From Epiperipatus broadwayi (taxonomy: Eukaryota > Onychophora > Udeonychophora > Euonychophora > Peripatidae), in the NCBI GenBank assembly GCA_028023455.1, contig JAQFVV010000043.1, positions 2,851,483 through 2,915,482 on the forward strand: a stretch of 64,000 bases of DNA, in the 5' to 3' direction. The notes beneath the pieces were generated by a model that was not told where the DNA came from, ran no database searches, and was given only the letters and a program-made list of their open reading frames with translations. Made by a program: the position numbers and the translations under genes. Position 1 is the first letter of the stretch. Each line of letters begins with the position of its first letter. Shown here one piece after another: positions 34,261 through 46,639 of this stretch.

Positions 34261-35929
34261 ATAAAACATTGTGTAACAGTAGTAAAGTGCATGGATGATT
34301 TAGTATTATATAGTACAAAAAGCACCTAAATGAATGTGATAAAGTATTTAAAGCATAAGCAGAATCCACAGTATCTAGCAAGTTTTGAATCATGTGCACG
34401 TTTTGATGCAACATTTGGATTAATTTATTTAATCAGGATTATGGAAATTAAATGTTGATAGAAAACAAGATGAATTCAGTTTAACTACTACTGGATTAAA
34501 CTAATTTGAATGTTATTTTGTTTTACGATGGAACATAAATGTGTTCTTTGTTTTATTATGGATAATGTTTCAATGGGAATGCCATTGGATTAATATAAAA
34601 ACAAAATGTATTATTATGTATATATTTCATTATTATTATTTTTAAAAAATATTGTTATGCATAAATTTCTCAGAAATTCTATGACCCTAAAAATTCTTCA
34701 ACAATCTCTTGAGAGGTTTCGCTCATGAATTGCACTCTACTGGTATAGAAGATAACTGAAGAAATATTATTTCATGTTTGCATGGCTGATTCAAATAGTT
34801 ATTGGAGAAATGGCATTATTCATGCAATTAGTAAGCTGATATATATATATATATTTAGGAATTGTTACAGACAAACATGTATTTTATTGTGTAAATTTTT
34901 TTGAAGGGTGTACTTTTTAATGTTGGAGTAATTGAGGTCTTTATTAGTATACTTGGATTTGCAATATTAGTTTTTTTTTGATGTATTGAAATATGTTAGC
35001 ATTTATCAATAATTCTGTGATTATTTCAGTATTACTTATGATAAATATGGAAATGAGTAAAGCAGCTACAATCAATTTTGTAAGATTATATATATTTCAT
35101 AACTTTAAAGAAATTTATTTGAAATACAGTACTTAAATTAATATTTTTTAAAAAGGATTTTAACATTTATTTAAGTTAAGTTTAATTAATTATAACATGC
35201 TCAAACAATTTTGTAGTAATTCAGTTTTCTGGAATGAAGTGGTTCTTAATTTAAACCAGACAGTTAAAAGACAGATTGCATTAAAGAAAAATATTTTTAA
35301 ACTGACAAACTAAAAAAGGGGAAAAATTGTGAAATTTTCAAGATATCAAGGAATGTCAGAAAGGAAAGTATTCTGATAGATTCCTGCTAGTTCTTGACTG
35401 TAGCAGGTTACAGACATATTTTAGACTCCACCTAAAAAAATTGACAACAACCAAAGACTACATTTATTTTGTAATTGAATGGAAGCATCTCTATTTGACA
35501 TTAATCAAAATGAATGACTTTTTATGTGTTAAAAAAATGTAACATGAGAATTATTTTTAATCTTAAAAATAGATATTACATTTTTAAAAAATATTTATCA
35601 GACCTGCTAATATTCATTCACTAAAGAGTGTGTGTGCATGCATATACATAAATGCATGCATATACATAAATTGATGTACATTTTACATATCAAATTGGGA
35701 AGTATTATATCAATATTGTTAATTCTTTCCAGAAATTAAATGAGACTCTAAAATTGTATATTAATAATAAAACTTGTAGTAATAAAATACAGTAATTGTT
35801 TAATTAATTAATTAAATAGCTGTTGGGAGTACATGTATTTTGTAGATACAGGAAAAGAAGAATAAGAAAGAAAAGAATGCTATGTTAAGAGAACTTGAAA
35901 AAGTAGATGAATTTGTAATAAAAATATTA
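34261..35929. other. AT-rich region, nothing recognised
   Basis: Short duplications such as 'gcatgcatatacataaa' near 35636-35669 are the only structure seen. Confidence 0.35.
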
Positions 35930-36900
35930 TTATTATTAATTACAGCTTAATTCATGAGAAGATGGATAGAGTGATAGTTGCAAAAATAAAAAGAGCAATT
36001 GGTATGGGAAGGTAAACAAAAGTTGATTTAAAAGATAATGGAAAGGTTTTAGAAGTAGGTTATTATATAATGGAAGGGGAAGGATTTTAGATTGTTGACT
36101 AACTATAAATTAGTAGCAATAATTTCCATAGTTTATATATGTGTTAATGGATAAAGTTAAGATTTGGATGGAAGAGAATAAAATCTTGGAGAGATTTACA
36201 ATGAACTTCATTTAGGAAGTTGGATAAGAGATAATTTATATATTGTTACTCAGTTTTGCTGTTTCAAGAAAATGGACAAATTAATTTACATACGCATTTG
36301 CATACATTATTATTTAGTAACAATACAGCAATGGTTTATAATTTATTTTGGCCATGAATATGAGGGAAAAATCTCCAAAGTACTAGGCCTAGATTAATTT
36401 AATTTAATTGTTTTTGTTACTACTGAAAGCTTCTTCTTCAGCATGTTAAAGCGCTTATATATACTATTCAGTTGATTGATATGTTTGTATATTGCACTTT
36501 TAAATATAGAAAAACTTTATGATAGAAATAGATAGGAATAGATTGTGAAGTTTTGAAAATATGAGGATAAACTTGGAATGGTTAAAAATCTTAGCAAGGA
36601 TAATTTTTATAATCGTTTGGAGGATATATATATATATAACTACTGGAAGTTAAATGGGAAAGTGGATTGAAACCGAGATATCCATTGTCATTTTTATTAC
36701 TTATTTTGTTTAGAGAAAATTAGAGATAAAAAGATATGGAGGTATTATTAGAGAAATGTGGGAAGATAGTAAGAAGTATGAATCTAAGATATTAGTATTT
36801 AATGGGACAGATGAAAATGGAGAGATATTTGACTACTTATGTTAAATGGAAAAAGAAGTTATGCAAATAATTGTAAATTAGATTTGAGAAGAAAGTCTAA
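35930..36900 (+). mobile_element. LINE reverse transcriptase fragment (degenerate)
   Basis: Read across frames, the order of RT blocks is preserved. A block near 36110-36200 resembles 'I.LL...GK' and then 'KIWMEENKILERF', the conserved E..G.L...Q.GF region. 'EKAYDR' is visible at about 36500-36530 as 'EK..YDRN'. 36600-36700 reads 'GLKPRYPLSFLL', the decayed 'GV.QG.PLSP.LF' block. 36700-36840 resembles the following helix. An extra stretch of about 170 bp (36300-36470) seems inserted between blocks. The clade is uncertain; the element is dead. Confidence 0.5.
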
Positions 36901-37680
36901 GAAAATCAAAAATAGAATAAGATCGATTTAAAAATGGCATATTTTTTTTCTTAATAATTATAAGGTAAATAGAATATTAACATTTGGAAATGAGGCACAG
37001 ACTCAAATTAAATAAAACAAAGTTGGCTACTCTGTTAAACATGTGTGAGCGTGCTAATCATCATATTTTATGATTACAAGAAATGCCACTATCCAGAAAA
37101 GACTTGGATATGACTATTGTGATCACCAGAACAAGTCAGCTCTTTCGAGTAGTAAAAGCAGCAATAACAAAAGCCATTAATTAATCCAAAAGTTTCTCTG
37201 CAGTTCTTAACAATTAAATTAAAGATGAATCACCTCAAGGTGAATTTAATCTTTTTATAATGTATTTTGGAAGAATCATAAGTCACAAAAGCAATAACAT
37301 TTAATCATTATTCAATATTACAAAGTTAATGACTAGATATGTGGTGATAATTCAGTGCAAGTGGTAATGGGAAACTGCTGTATCTATGTTCGTAGAACCC
37401 TGCAGTGTTAAATTATGAAGAGTTTATTACAGCTTTTGTCTCAGGCTTGTCTAGAAATAAACACATTCACAAATACTGTAATGACTTACATTATTGAAAA
37501 CACTAGTGAATTAAATAAAAGCTTTAAAACATAATAATTAGGCTATTTGTATTATAATACATAACTGTATATATTTGTAAACACATAAAAACAAAAAATA
37601 TACATACGTATAAATTTTATTGAAGCATGTAATAAAATGAATAAGTCAAATATTGCAGCAGAATGAATTTTATTTACACA
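36901..37680. other. AT-rich spacer, nothing recognised
   Basis: No features recognised. Confidence 0.35.
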
Positions 37681-38321
37681 CTAGCCATACCCGGCCACGC
37701 GTTGCTGTAGCTCAATCTGGTTAAATGGAAAAGAAAGAAAAGAGAAAGCGCACATTTCTAATATGTTTAATTTCACAATGCTTATGGGTATACAATATTT
37801 TTTGTTGTTCCATTATCTGTGCAGATATAGAGATTGTCTGGTTTGTTGACTCTAAAACATGCAACATATAATTGTCCATGTGAGAAGCAATCCATGTCTA
37901 GATCTAAACTACACAATTCTAAAGATTGGCCCTGAGCTTTGTTGATGGTGTGAATTGAGAATTGCAATCTCTCACACTAAATAATTAAATCAAAATGAAA
38001 ATAAATCAAAATCTATGAAAATTCAATTTAATAATGTAATTGGAAACATTGAAATGGAATCGTAAAATATTTAGTATAGCGTTTGTTGCTTTTACGCCCA
38101 ACAGATAGCATTGCGTAAAATATTTAGTACAGCGTGTGTTGCAAAAAAAGCATGTTTTTATCTGTCACAAATATATAATAGTAGGTATTTAAATAGTAGG
38201 TATATAAAAACGTGCGTATTCGAATGTAACGTTGTGTCAAAATTTCCAAGCAATCAGTGAAGACCTTATAGGAGATTTAAGATTTTGCACAAACGGACAT
38301 TTACATTTTTATTTATATAGA
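37681..38321 (-). mobile_element. Internally deleted Helitron with both termini
   Basis: On -, the element starts with 'TCTATATAAATAAAAATG' at 38321, preceded by A. It ends at 37681 with CTAG, followed by T, after a GC-rich subterminal stretch 'gcaacgcgtggccgggta'. These are the Helitron hallmarks: 5' TC, 3' CTRR after a short palindrome, and insertion between A and T without target duplication. Between them lies only 641 bp, including the C-terminal tip of the helicase (37782-37967). The element therefore lost its Rep domain and most of the helicase by internal deletion but kept the ends needed for mobilisation in trans. Confidence 0.85.
37782..37967 (-). pseudogene. Helitron Rep/helicase, C-terminal remnant (PIF1-like)
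   Basis: The - frame contains 'TINKAQGQSLELC', the SF1 helicase motif around the invariant KAQGQ, then 'CFSHGQLYVACFRV' (motif VI; the usual SR is FR here). It ends 'DNGTTKNIVYP', the typical last residues of Helitron proteins. Only about 60 of the well over 1,000 residues of a full Rep/helicase survive, and the N-terminal side is cut by the internal deletion. It cannot unwind DNA and serves only as a family marker. Confidence 0.88.
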
Positions 38322-38439
38322 TTGACACTTTTATAAAATTAAGCTTTTAACTTTGTATAAATATTCTTACACATATTCTCACTATATTCTTACACATATT
38401 CGCCATCATTTTCAACTATTGTTACTCCATTCCAGTATG

Positions 38440-38910
38440 AACGTCTCATATCCCAGAAAATATTTATCTATATATATATAGCTGTCTTTTTCTGGATGAC
38501 TGTTTACAATCTTTTAGAATCCGATTTTAAAATTTTAACAGGCCATCTATTGCCATTTCATTTAATGACATATCCAGACTAACTCCATTTCAGCCTTTAA
38601 TTCTATTTGTTTGCTCAAATTCACTTTCCTATTATTATTCATCAAGTAACATTGCTTTCTAATAAGTGCCCAAATCTCAGATCCATATAACTAATAAAAC
38701 ACATTAATTTTTTTCAAGCACAGAAGCATATATATATATTTAATATTAAACTATTTATATTAAAAGCATTAGATTATTTTCTTCTATTAAGTTTTCATCT
38801 AAATTAATAATTTGACCAATTTATTATGGTTGTTAACTTCCAATTCATTACTATCATTCTTTAATTACTCATTTTTTGAAAAATCATTTCACATTACTTT
38901 AGTCATTTTA
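38440..38910 (-). mobile_element. RTE-clade LINE, 3' portion (degenerate), left of a foldback insertion
   Basis: On -, 38560-38480 reads 'LKW..SGY...NGNRWPVK', the RTE C-terminal block also seen at 7.8 kb and at 1-935. 38700-38650 resembles the 'YGSE.W' region. Together with 39361-40060 it forms one RTE copy split by the foldback at 38911-39360. Confidence 0.6.
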
Positions 38911-39360
38911 ATTACATTCATATCGGCCTTTCAAGCCAAATTGTGCAAACGCTTTTGCGAGTGTTAAATAATAAATGAATACCCTCTGACCAAACAAGAT
39001 ATAGAATTTATGCAGGAATAAAAGGAATCCTCTTATTCCTATGACTCAAATATTGCTCATATATAAATATTTGAGTCGTAGGAATAAGAGGATTCCTTTT
39101 ATTCCTGCATAAATTCTATATCTTGTTTGGTCAGAGGGTATTCATTTATTATTTAACACTCGCAAAAGCGTTTGCACAATTTGGCTTGAAAGGCCTTCAG
39201 ATTTGCTCATATATAAATATTTGAGTCGTAGGAATAAGAGGATTCCTTTTATTCCTGCATAAATTCTATATCTTGTTTGGTCAGAGGGTATTCATTTATT
39301 ATTTAACACTCGCAAAAGCGTTTGCACAATTTGGCTTGAAAGGCCGATATGAATGTAATT
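38911..39360. repeat. Nearly perfect foldback with duplicated right arm
   Basis: Left arm 38911-39054 is the reverse complement of 39217-39360 with one visible difference (gtcatagg against gtcgtagg). A second copy of the right arm sits at about 39055-39195, a 150-bp direct duplication of 39205-39345 with no difference I can see. The outermost 'attacattcatatcggcc' and its complement mark the ends. It is inserted in RTE RT sequence. No open frame and no clear target duplication. The identity indicates a very recent event, gene conversion or an assembly artefact. Confidence 0.9.
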
Positions 39361-40060
39361 ACAATTGTATACAGACGCTATAAAAAATAAATGCTGATTT
39401 AGTTATTTTAGTATTTATTATTAACTCCCTTTTATCTGATATTTTTTGTAACATTTCCCGAAGCTTTGGATCATTATTTATTAAAACAACCTTGTTATCT
39501 GCAAAATCTAGATACTTTAAGTGATCTCCATTTATTTTTATTCCATTAGCTTTCCATTTTAATCTACAAATTAAATGCTTCTGAAAAATGTTTTGAATGT
39601 TGTTACATTTTGATAAATATTTTTTAGAATTTGAGCATATATTAGGTATATATATATCTGGACATTCAAAAACTTGAATCAATGACTGACATTTTTATAA
39701 AATCAAATGCTTTTTCTTGTAGTTTAAAAATCCAATGCAAAATGGTATTTCATATTCTGTTAGTCTTTTTTTGTAGCTTGTCATAATTCTTGTATATGAT
39801 TTACAATTTCATAACTAATTAATTTGTAGGTGTGATTAATTCAATTTTAAAGCTCTCTGTAGATGATTTATAGTGATCTTTGTAAAGATTTTGTACAGAT
39901 TTGACAGTCAGTAGATTTTTCTTTTCAATACTTTTTAATTATCGGTATCACTATCACATTTTTCTAATCATCTAATATATCTATAATATAAAGACATTTG
40001 ATATAGAGCTCTACCAACAGATTCTTTATTTTGTCACCTGTTATTTTAACATATTAATAA
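39361..40060 (-). mobile_element. RTE-clade LINE reverse transcriptase, right of the foldback insertion
   Basis: The - stretch 39682-39359 encodes 'LKWKANGIKINGDHLKYL', followed by 'DFADNKVVL' (the FADD box as FADN) and 'LREMLQKISDKRELIINTK', all in RTE order. Upstream on -, 39770-39690 reads 'EYEIPFCIGF', the palm 'F.DY.KAF' region in another frame. The third catalytic aspartate position (ADD to ADN) is changed. The same element continues at 38440-38910. Confidence 0.82.
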
Positions 40061-41439
40061 TAATATTATCATTTAATACTTTTTAGTAAAAAAGATGCCG
40101 TTTTTTTGTCCTAACAAGAATCCTTTTTTCACCAAAGGAGTCAGTAATTCCTGACATTTTTTTATCTTAAACATTTGTAAACATTTTAAATTTTTTTATA
40201 CACATATAAAATACTTCATGAAAAAAAAAAATATTGAGAGTGATCAAATGAAACAAGCATTACTAAGATCACTGAAGCATTAGTGTGTTGGCTGAGACTG
40301 TTTAAAAGAAACATTTCTGAGCCAAAGTACAGACTGTATGATGTGCCTTTTTAACCAAATATTAATAATGTACATATATAAGGATTTACAAAAATTAAAT
40401 TGTGTTGTTCAAAAATCGTACTTGATTAAAAAAAATGACAAGCATGTTTGGTCACGGTACAAAAATATAAGAATTACATATAATCATTTTTGGAACACAC
40501 AAAAAATGTTTTTGTCCATTAGCGAATGATATAAAAGAATAATCAAATTATTATCCACTTGTGGGAGAGGGATCACATGACATTTGTAGCACTGGAAATG
40601 ACAAATTGAGTTTCAGTCCAATCTAGTTCTCATGTCTGTACTCTATCACTTTTCTAAACTATTTAGAGCAGTGATTGATTGTTGCTGATTTCCAAGAGTT
40701 ATTTAACTTTATTGTTTGCATTAATTGAAAAGTTTGTAGCACTAATTATTGCACTCATATATTTTTTATTAAGGCTTAGTACAGTTGTGGTAGAGTATCC
40801 TTTCATATTTTTGCTGCGATTAGCATTTATATTCTTTTAAATATTTTCTTGATTTGTATTATTTTTAATATTATTAATAAATCACACTTTTTTTTAAATT
40901 CATTGCCTTATTATCATCTTATAAAGACTTGTCCATCTAGCAGTCTTTTTAAAAACCCAATCACAATTTTAAGTCGAAAAATAGTTATTGTATTCTGTAG
41001 AAGATTGCTTTATATTCAGAATGATAAGAAAAATAATAAGGAATTATGTAAGAAAGGAATGAAGAAATAACAAAAGTGGATTATGATACGTTAATATTCA
41101 AATTCTTTATTCTTTTAATTTTCATTTGTATATCAAATGCTTTATTTACATTAATCACAGTTCCTGAAGTTGTTTTTATCATTGAGTTCATTTTCTTTTA
41201 TTTGCATAATAGGAATTACAAGAGATATTTTTTAAAATTAATATTGTCTCGATGTATGAGCAGTCATCTAGATTGCCATAATAACATGCGTCTATTGACA
41301 AAGATGACTTTTTAATAAATATCTAAGTGATCATTAATTACTATTTATGAGGTTTACTAAATTTTATTTAACATCAAAGATAGATGTAAAATTTAATAAA
41401 ATTCAAACATAATATCGTTTATAAGCACTGATAATCTTT
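40061..41439. other. AT-rich region, nothing recognised
   Basis: Short open stretches on + (40338, 40849 and 41076) are hydrophobic, low-complexity products of T-rich sequence with no recognisable family. Confidence 0.35.
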
Positions 41440-41765
41440 ACTCATGCACAATGATTATATATTTTTAGAACTTGTTCATTGAAGAATGACCGAAAATGTT
41501 ACTATGGTAATTCGCAAGCCAGATCCCCAAAGGAGCATTTATATGACTGCAAATTGTATATAATATCCACTTTTTTATGTCAATGTCAATCTATACGTCA
41601 TTTTCAAATAGCTTGGTAGTAATAGGAAAAAGTGGACAATATTTTCATGGTCATTTAAATGAACCTTTGGGAATCTGACTTATGAATTATCGTAGAAACA
41701 TTTTTGGACTTGGTTCTTCTGTGAATATGTTTATATTATTAGCATTACACGATGATAAGCCATAG
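41440..41765. repeat. Imperfect 320-bp palindrome (foldback)
   Basis: Left blocks 'gaacttgttcattgaagaat', 'aaaatgttactatggtaatt', 'ccccaaaggagcattta' and 'atatccacttttt' recur as diverged complements in mirror order in 41615-41740. The centre is near 41600. Its sequence is unrelated to the other palindromes. Confidence 0.7.
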
Positions 41766-41849
41766 GCCTGTTAATATTGTTAGAATTTACAATTAATATT
41801 GACTCTTTTACATTTTAAACATATGATTACTGATATAGGAAAAAAACAA

Positions 41850-42270
41850 ATGACTATCGTATGATCACCATTTCCTATGTTTACACGAGCTATTAAAATG
41901 GTAGCAAACTTAAGACAGTAGTGCTACCCAGTGATTGTAGTTATTAAAAATCCAGACACCAAAATGTATAGATACTGAACTGGATTCAGATTTGTATGAT
42001 TATACAAGTGAATTAGCTTGGATTGAAAACATTATTATGTTTTCATCTTGGGTTCATAGCTTCATAGTTAACTAAATAGGTAAAAGGCAGCTGCTGGAGA
42101 GTAGCATTAAATCCTAAGATCTAGGTTCAGTCATATTCAAGGTTTTACACTGATGAAATTAGTTTGGGGATATTGTATGAGTAGGCCTTGTATAGGAATT
42201 TTATGCATAAACTTTTTAGCATCCATTGATTATTATCACTTGACTGTTTGGAGAATTTGCTACTATTTAA
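41850..42270. repeat. 'actctccata' foldback family, copy 2 (diverged)
   Basis: 41850-41935 matches the left flank and arm ('tatgatcaccatttccta', 'agacagtagtgctaccc'). 42130-42265 matches the centre and right arm ('gatgaaattagtttggggat', 'attttatgcataaac', 'agcatccattgatta', 'tttggagaatt'). It is the most decayed of the four copies. Confidence 0.65.
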
Positions 42271-43397
42271 AAACAAACAAACAAAAGATATGTTAATATT
42301 ATTTTGACGCATTTCATCCAGTTATTCTAATTTTACATAATTCTTTAATTTACAGACCATATTTAGAAAATTTTGTAGATTTGCTCTGATATGTTTTTTT
42401 AAAGATTAATTGACATTCAAGTATGTGTAATCTTTGCCAGTAATCTGAAAAAGATCAGCTTTTTGAAAAAGATGGCTATCATATTATTAAGATAATTATG
42501 CAGATTATTAAGTTTTACGTGCTTCAAATACTGAAACATACTTTACTCATTAAATTTAGCATTGCTGGATAACTAGTAGCGAAAAACCATTTATCATAAT
42601 TAGCATCAGCATGATATCAACATCCAGTTTACATTTCTGAGTACAAAATCTTCCTATTTCTAAGGAGCTAATTAGCACAACCTTGAGTGCGTAATCGGTA
42701 ATACTATTTGTAGCTGTGAACTTTAATGCCCATGCTCTGACAATATATTAGCTTTTGTTCGGAAAGGATGCTAATTTAACAGAGATGATTGATATTTAGA
42801 TCTAGGAGTGTAAATTTTTTATTCAAATACTTCTACTTAATCAAAAATAAGCTTTTGCTTTTATATTCACAACTCATATTAAAATGTTTTTTATATAAAT
42901 AAATAATATCCCACAATTAAAGATCAATTTTTGTATAGAAAAAGAAAACCTTCAATGATGTAGTTAAAATTTATTTTAAATGAAAAGTTTTTTGATGTGC
43001 AATTTATTAACATGTTTAAATGCTTTTATTCATAAAAAATAAGGGTCTCCTGGCAATATAGCAGTTAACACATTGTCTGGACAGATTTAGCTAAAATGTT
43101 TAAATGTTAAAATAGCTTAACATTCATTTATTAATTAGTAAATGGGTTTCAATTAATTATTAACTAAAGAGCAAAGCAAAGAAGAAAAAATGAAAATTTT
43201 CATCCCATATCAGTTGCTTAGTGTGATGAATATTATTTTCTTTTTTATTACACTTTTTTAGAAGGACCTTTATTATTCATTGTTATATTTTAGTTTGGCC
43301 AGTTTGGTGAATATTAACTTCTCCTTCATTAGACTTCTATGGAAATGACTTTTACCCGGCAGTGGTATAATGTCAATCTGTTTTCATGATTCTATTA
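42271..43397. other. AT-rich region, nothing recognised
   Basis: No features recognised. Confidence 0.35.
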
Positions 43398-43960
43398 AAC
43401 ATCACATGACTACCATTTCATATGGTGACACATAGTGTTAAAACTCTCCATACAGTAATGACATCCAGTGCAAAACATCCTATTTTAATAGGAATTCTCA
43501 TTATTATGTACATCCAATCTCAATATTAATTGGAATTTTCTCAAAAAACTTCCGACAAAGTAATTAAAGACTGCAAGATTTGTGCATAAAATCCCTATCT
43601 AATCCCTAATCATTCAGTATCCCCTGACATGTTTCTAGCTTGTGGTTTTCTTCAGTCATTAGCCTTGGATCTGAGAACACTGCACTTAGATTTTAGGATC
43701 TAATGCAACTCTCTAGAAGCCATTTTTTAAAAATATTTTTAGTTGACTATAAAGCTAGGAGTTTAAAATGAAGATATAATAATGTTTTCAATACATGCAG
43801 CTTTCTCAGATTCAAGGTTTCTCATTGATGAAAGCCACAAGCTAGAAACTAATCTGGGGATATTGGATCAGTAGACACTAGATAAGGATTTTATGTTCAA
43901 ACCTTTTTATGTCCATTGATTACTATTATTTGCACTGGGTGGTACTACTATTGTTATGTA
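43398..43960. repeat. 'actctccata' foldback family, copy 3
   Basis: The left part has 'acatcacatgactaccattt' and 'aaaactctccatacagtaat'. The middle has 'agccttggatctgagaacac' and 'ggatctaatgcaactctc'. The right part has 'gatgaaagccacaagctaga' and 'tctggggatattggatcag', ending near 43960. Extra bases at about 43500-43570 and 43725-43805 interrupt it. Confidence 0.75.
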
Positions 43961-44755
43961 GATCATGTATAAATGTGATAATAGAGGTGAAAAAATGGTT
44001 TCTAAGAATAGATAGTTTAAAGAAAATGTCAGGAGAAATGAAGGAAAATGTAGTTAAGGAAGTTAGAATAGAATACGTATTTAGTGGAGTGACAAAAGAT
44101 ATAGATGACAAAATAAATAGTGCAATGATGATAGTTAGCTTATGAACGTTGAAGAAAATTTATTTTTTATTTCATCCATACATTTATATGATAAAAGGGA
44201 GCCTAGAACTCCAGTTTTCACTGTTTCAGGCTCCCTGTTTTGTTCACCAAAGTCATAGTCTACTGTTGGATTCATAAAAAAAAAGTTTACCAAAATGTAA
44301 GTGAATATCTGTTTTATTGTTTTTTCATCTTTAGAAGAAGTTTTGAAACAGTTTTCATTCAATGATAATTGAAATTATCTATCGTTCCGTTTTATGCAAA
44401 TGGATGCCATTAGAAATAGACAAAAGCTAGCTTAAGTAATTCTTAGAATCATTAAAATATTATAAACCTTTTAAAAATAATTTTAAATGAAACCAAATAT
44501 TTCTAAAAAGAATAGACACTAGAAATCCTAATTTTATTGATAGAATAAACAGGAGATTCATTTGCACATCAAATTAATAGAAAACGTGGAATATATTATG
44601 TTAACAATGATGGTTTCAGGAATTTTATCTTTGCATCAGATTTCAGCAGTGTTAAACAAGTTTTAAATGTTAATTCGATCTCAATTTTAAAATTGAACAT
44701 TATAGAAAATAACCTAAGCTATCGCCCTGCACAAAAATCAGGTTTCTCCGATGAT
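43961..44755. other. AT-rich spacer, nothing recognised
   Basis: A 78-codon + stretch (43909-44145) begins inside the foldback; its charged C-terminal part matches nothing I recognise. Confidence 0.3.
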
Positions 44756-44768
44756 CAGAACAGAAGTT

Positions 44769-44835
44769 ACCCCCCCCTGGTGGATTGCCCCCCCCCCCCA
44801 AAAAAAAAAAATAAAATAAAAATAAATCAATAAAT
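44769..44835. repeat. Homopolymer cluster (C run, then A run)
   Basis: Two C runs (44769-44777 and about 44790-44799) and an A-rich run with taaa units follow one another. This is simple sequence and a possible assembly weak point. Confidence 0.8.
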
Positions 44836-45112
44836 AAAAATTTTTCAAATCAATGCATAATTACAATGAAGTGATTCCTGAGCAAAAAAATAATGATCTA
44901 AAGACAAAAATGAGTACAAATGATGTTTTAGACCTAAACAGAGACATTGAAGCTGCAAATTAATCATATTTATTTAAGCAATAATTATTGAGAATTTTCC
45001 AAAGTTTAATAACAAACTTTCAGATTATACTTAAATAATTCATTACTAACCAAGACCTAAAATTCAATCAAAAGAAGCAGGATCCAATTAGTACCAACAA
45101 ATAAAAATCACT

Positions 45113-45835
45113 GTGAACCCTGAAGGACTTTGGTTGGTGGATTGGGCAGTTGCTGTGAATGTTTGCAGACACAGGAGTTTAACACTGATCAAGGGCGGAT
45201 GTTCAGCTCCATTGACCTCAGTGTACAATTTTGCCACTGCCCAAGATACCTGCCGGGGGCTACATGGTCAAAGTCTCAGTGCTATTCCTGCTCTGGTTGG
45301 CTCCTGTGTCCCCTGATAGGCTGGTTTTTGGACAGTGTTGATCTGGCTCACTACTTATTACTTCCTAGTTTTTTACCCAAGTTGGCTTTCCAATTTTGGG
45401 CAGGTAGACCGATTATGATCCCTGCTCATTTGGACTGCTAATTGGGAGGCAGAGGTATTCAGAATGGTCATCACATGGCTCAGCTGTGGTTCGAGAGTTT
45501 ATTGCTTGGTGAACTTGGGCCTTGGACCCTGCTGCCTGTTGTGGTGGTTGGTGCAATGCCGGACTTCACCTATTCAGCTGAAGCATTTGAGTCTTTACTT
45601 CAGGGCCCCAGGGGTGGGATCATTGGGTGATGGTTAACTTCTCGACAGCCGGGCAATGTGGATCCACATACAGATATACATTAATCACATTACAGCAATT
45701 TTTATGGATGTAATTGTTTTTGAACATATGTACATTTTACCTCGTTACATTGAACACTGTGTAATCCTCAATGGGTAAGTGTACCCAAAAATTTTTGTAA
45801 TCTTTTATTAATAAAGGTTACCTTGAGAAAAAAAG
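45113..45835 (+). other. GC-richer island with 3' AATAAA, unidentified repeat or retro-insertion
   Basis: Base composition is clearly less AT-rich from 45110 to 45670 than anywhere nearby. One + frame (45130-45630) is open for about 500 nt apart from a single TAA at 45439-45441. The translation (for example 'SVQFCHCPRYLPGATWSKSQ' and 'AFESLLQGPRGGIIG') resembles no family I know. An AATAAA near 45812 is followed within about 20 nt by an A-rich stretch and a short gtt repeat, as at the end of a retrotransposed transcript or in an LTR. It could be a solo LTR, a retrogene or an unknown repeat. No RT motifs are present. Confidence 0.4.
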
Positions 45836-46639
45836 TGTTGTTGTTGTTTTATAAAAAAGATGTTTTTAGTAAATGAGTATCAATAGTTTATGTGGTGAAC
45901 GTTATTTATAAAAGCCTTGATGTATTATACATAATGTATATATATATTATCCGGATCTTTGCATTTTTCATTTAATTTTAATTATTATTAAATTAAAAGA
46001 TTTATGTTTACAGAGAAAAGGTAGAAGACAGTGAGTATATTTATATATATGATTAACATGTATTTCAAGAAATCATTAATATTTACTTTTATTTAAATTA
46101 ACAATAATATCTTTGGTTTATGCAATCCTAAGCATGCTTAGAAAAAAGAAACTTCATATGTTTATAAAAACAGGATGTTTATAAAACCCTAATCATTAAT
46201 TCTTTAATTTTTTAAAGATCTGACAATTTATAAATTATTGGGGGGGAGGGGGCAGCTGCTGGATTGAATACTAAAAGTAAATTACTTAGATTTTTAATTA
46301 TGACTAATATGCACTATATAGCTTCCATGGTAATAATTAAGAAAAATGTTTTAGCAGCCATTTAAAAATTTAATGATGTCATACAAGTATTATAATAAAA
46401 GTAGAATCTCATCAATTAACTGTTATCCTGTATTCTAATTAATGTGTCACTTTTATATCTGTTATCAACAGTGCTTTTGGTTCTTTTTTTATTACTTTCT
46501 GAGTTTGAAGCTAATTTACTATTAATTAAGCAATATTATTTAATTTGATAGAAACACACATACATTGTGACAGGAAATAATTGAAGACTGATTAATAGTG
46601 TTCTGATGGTAATTACAAAATAATATTTTAACTTTTCTT

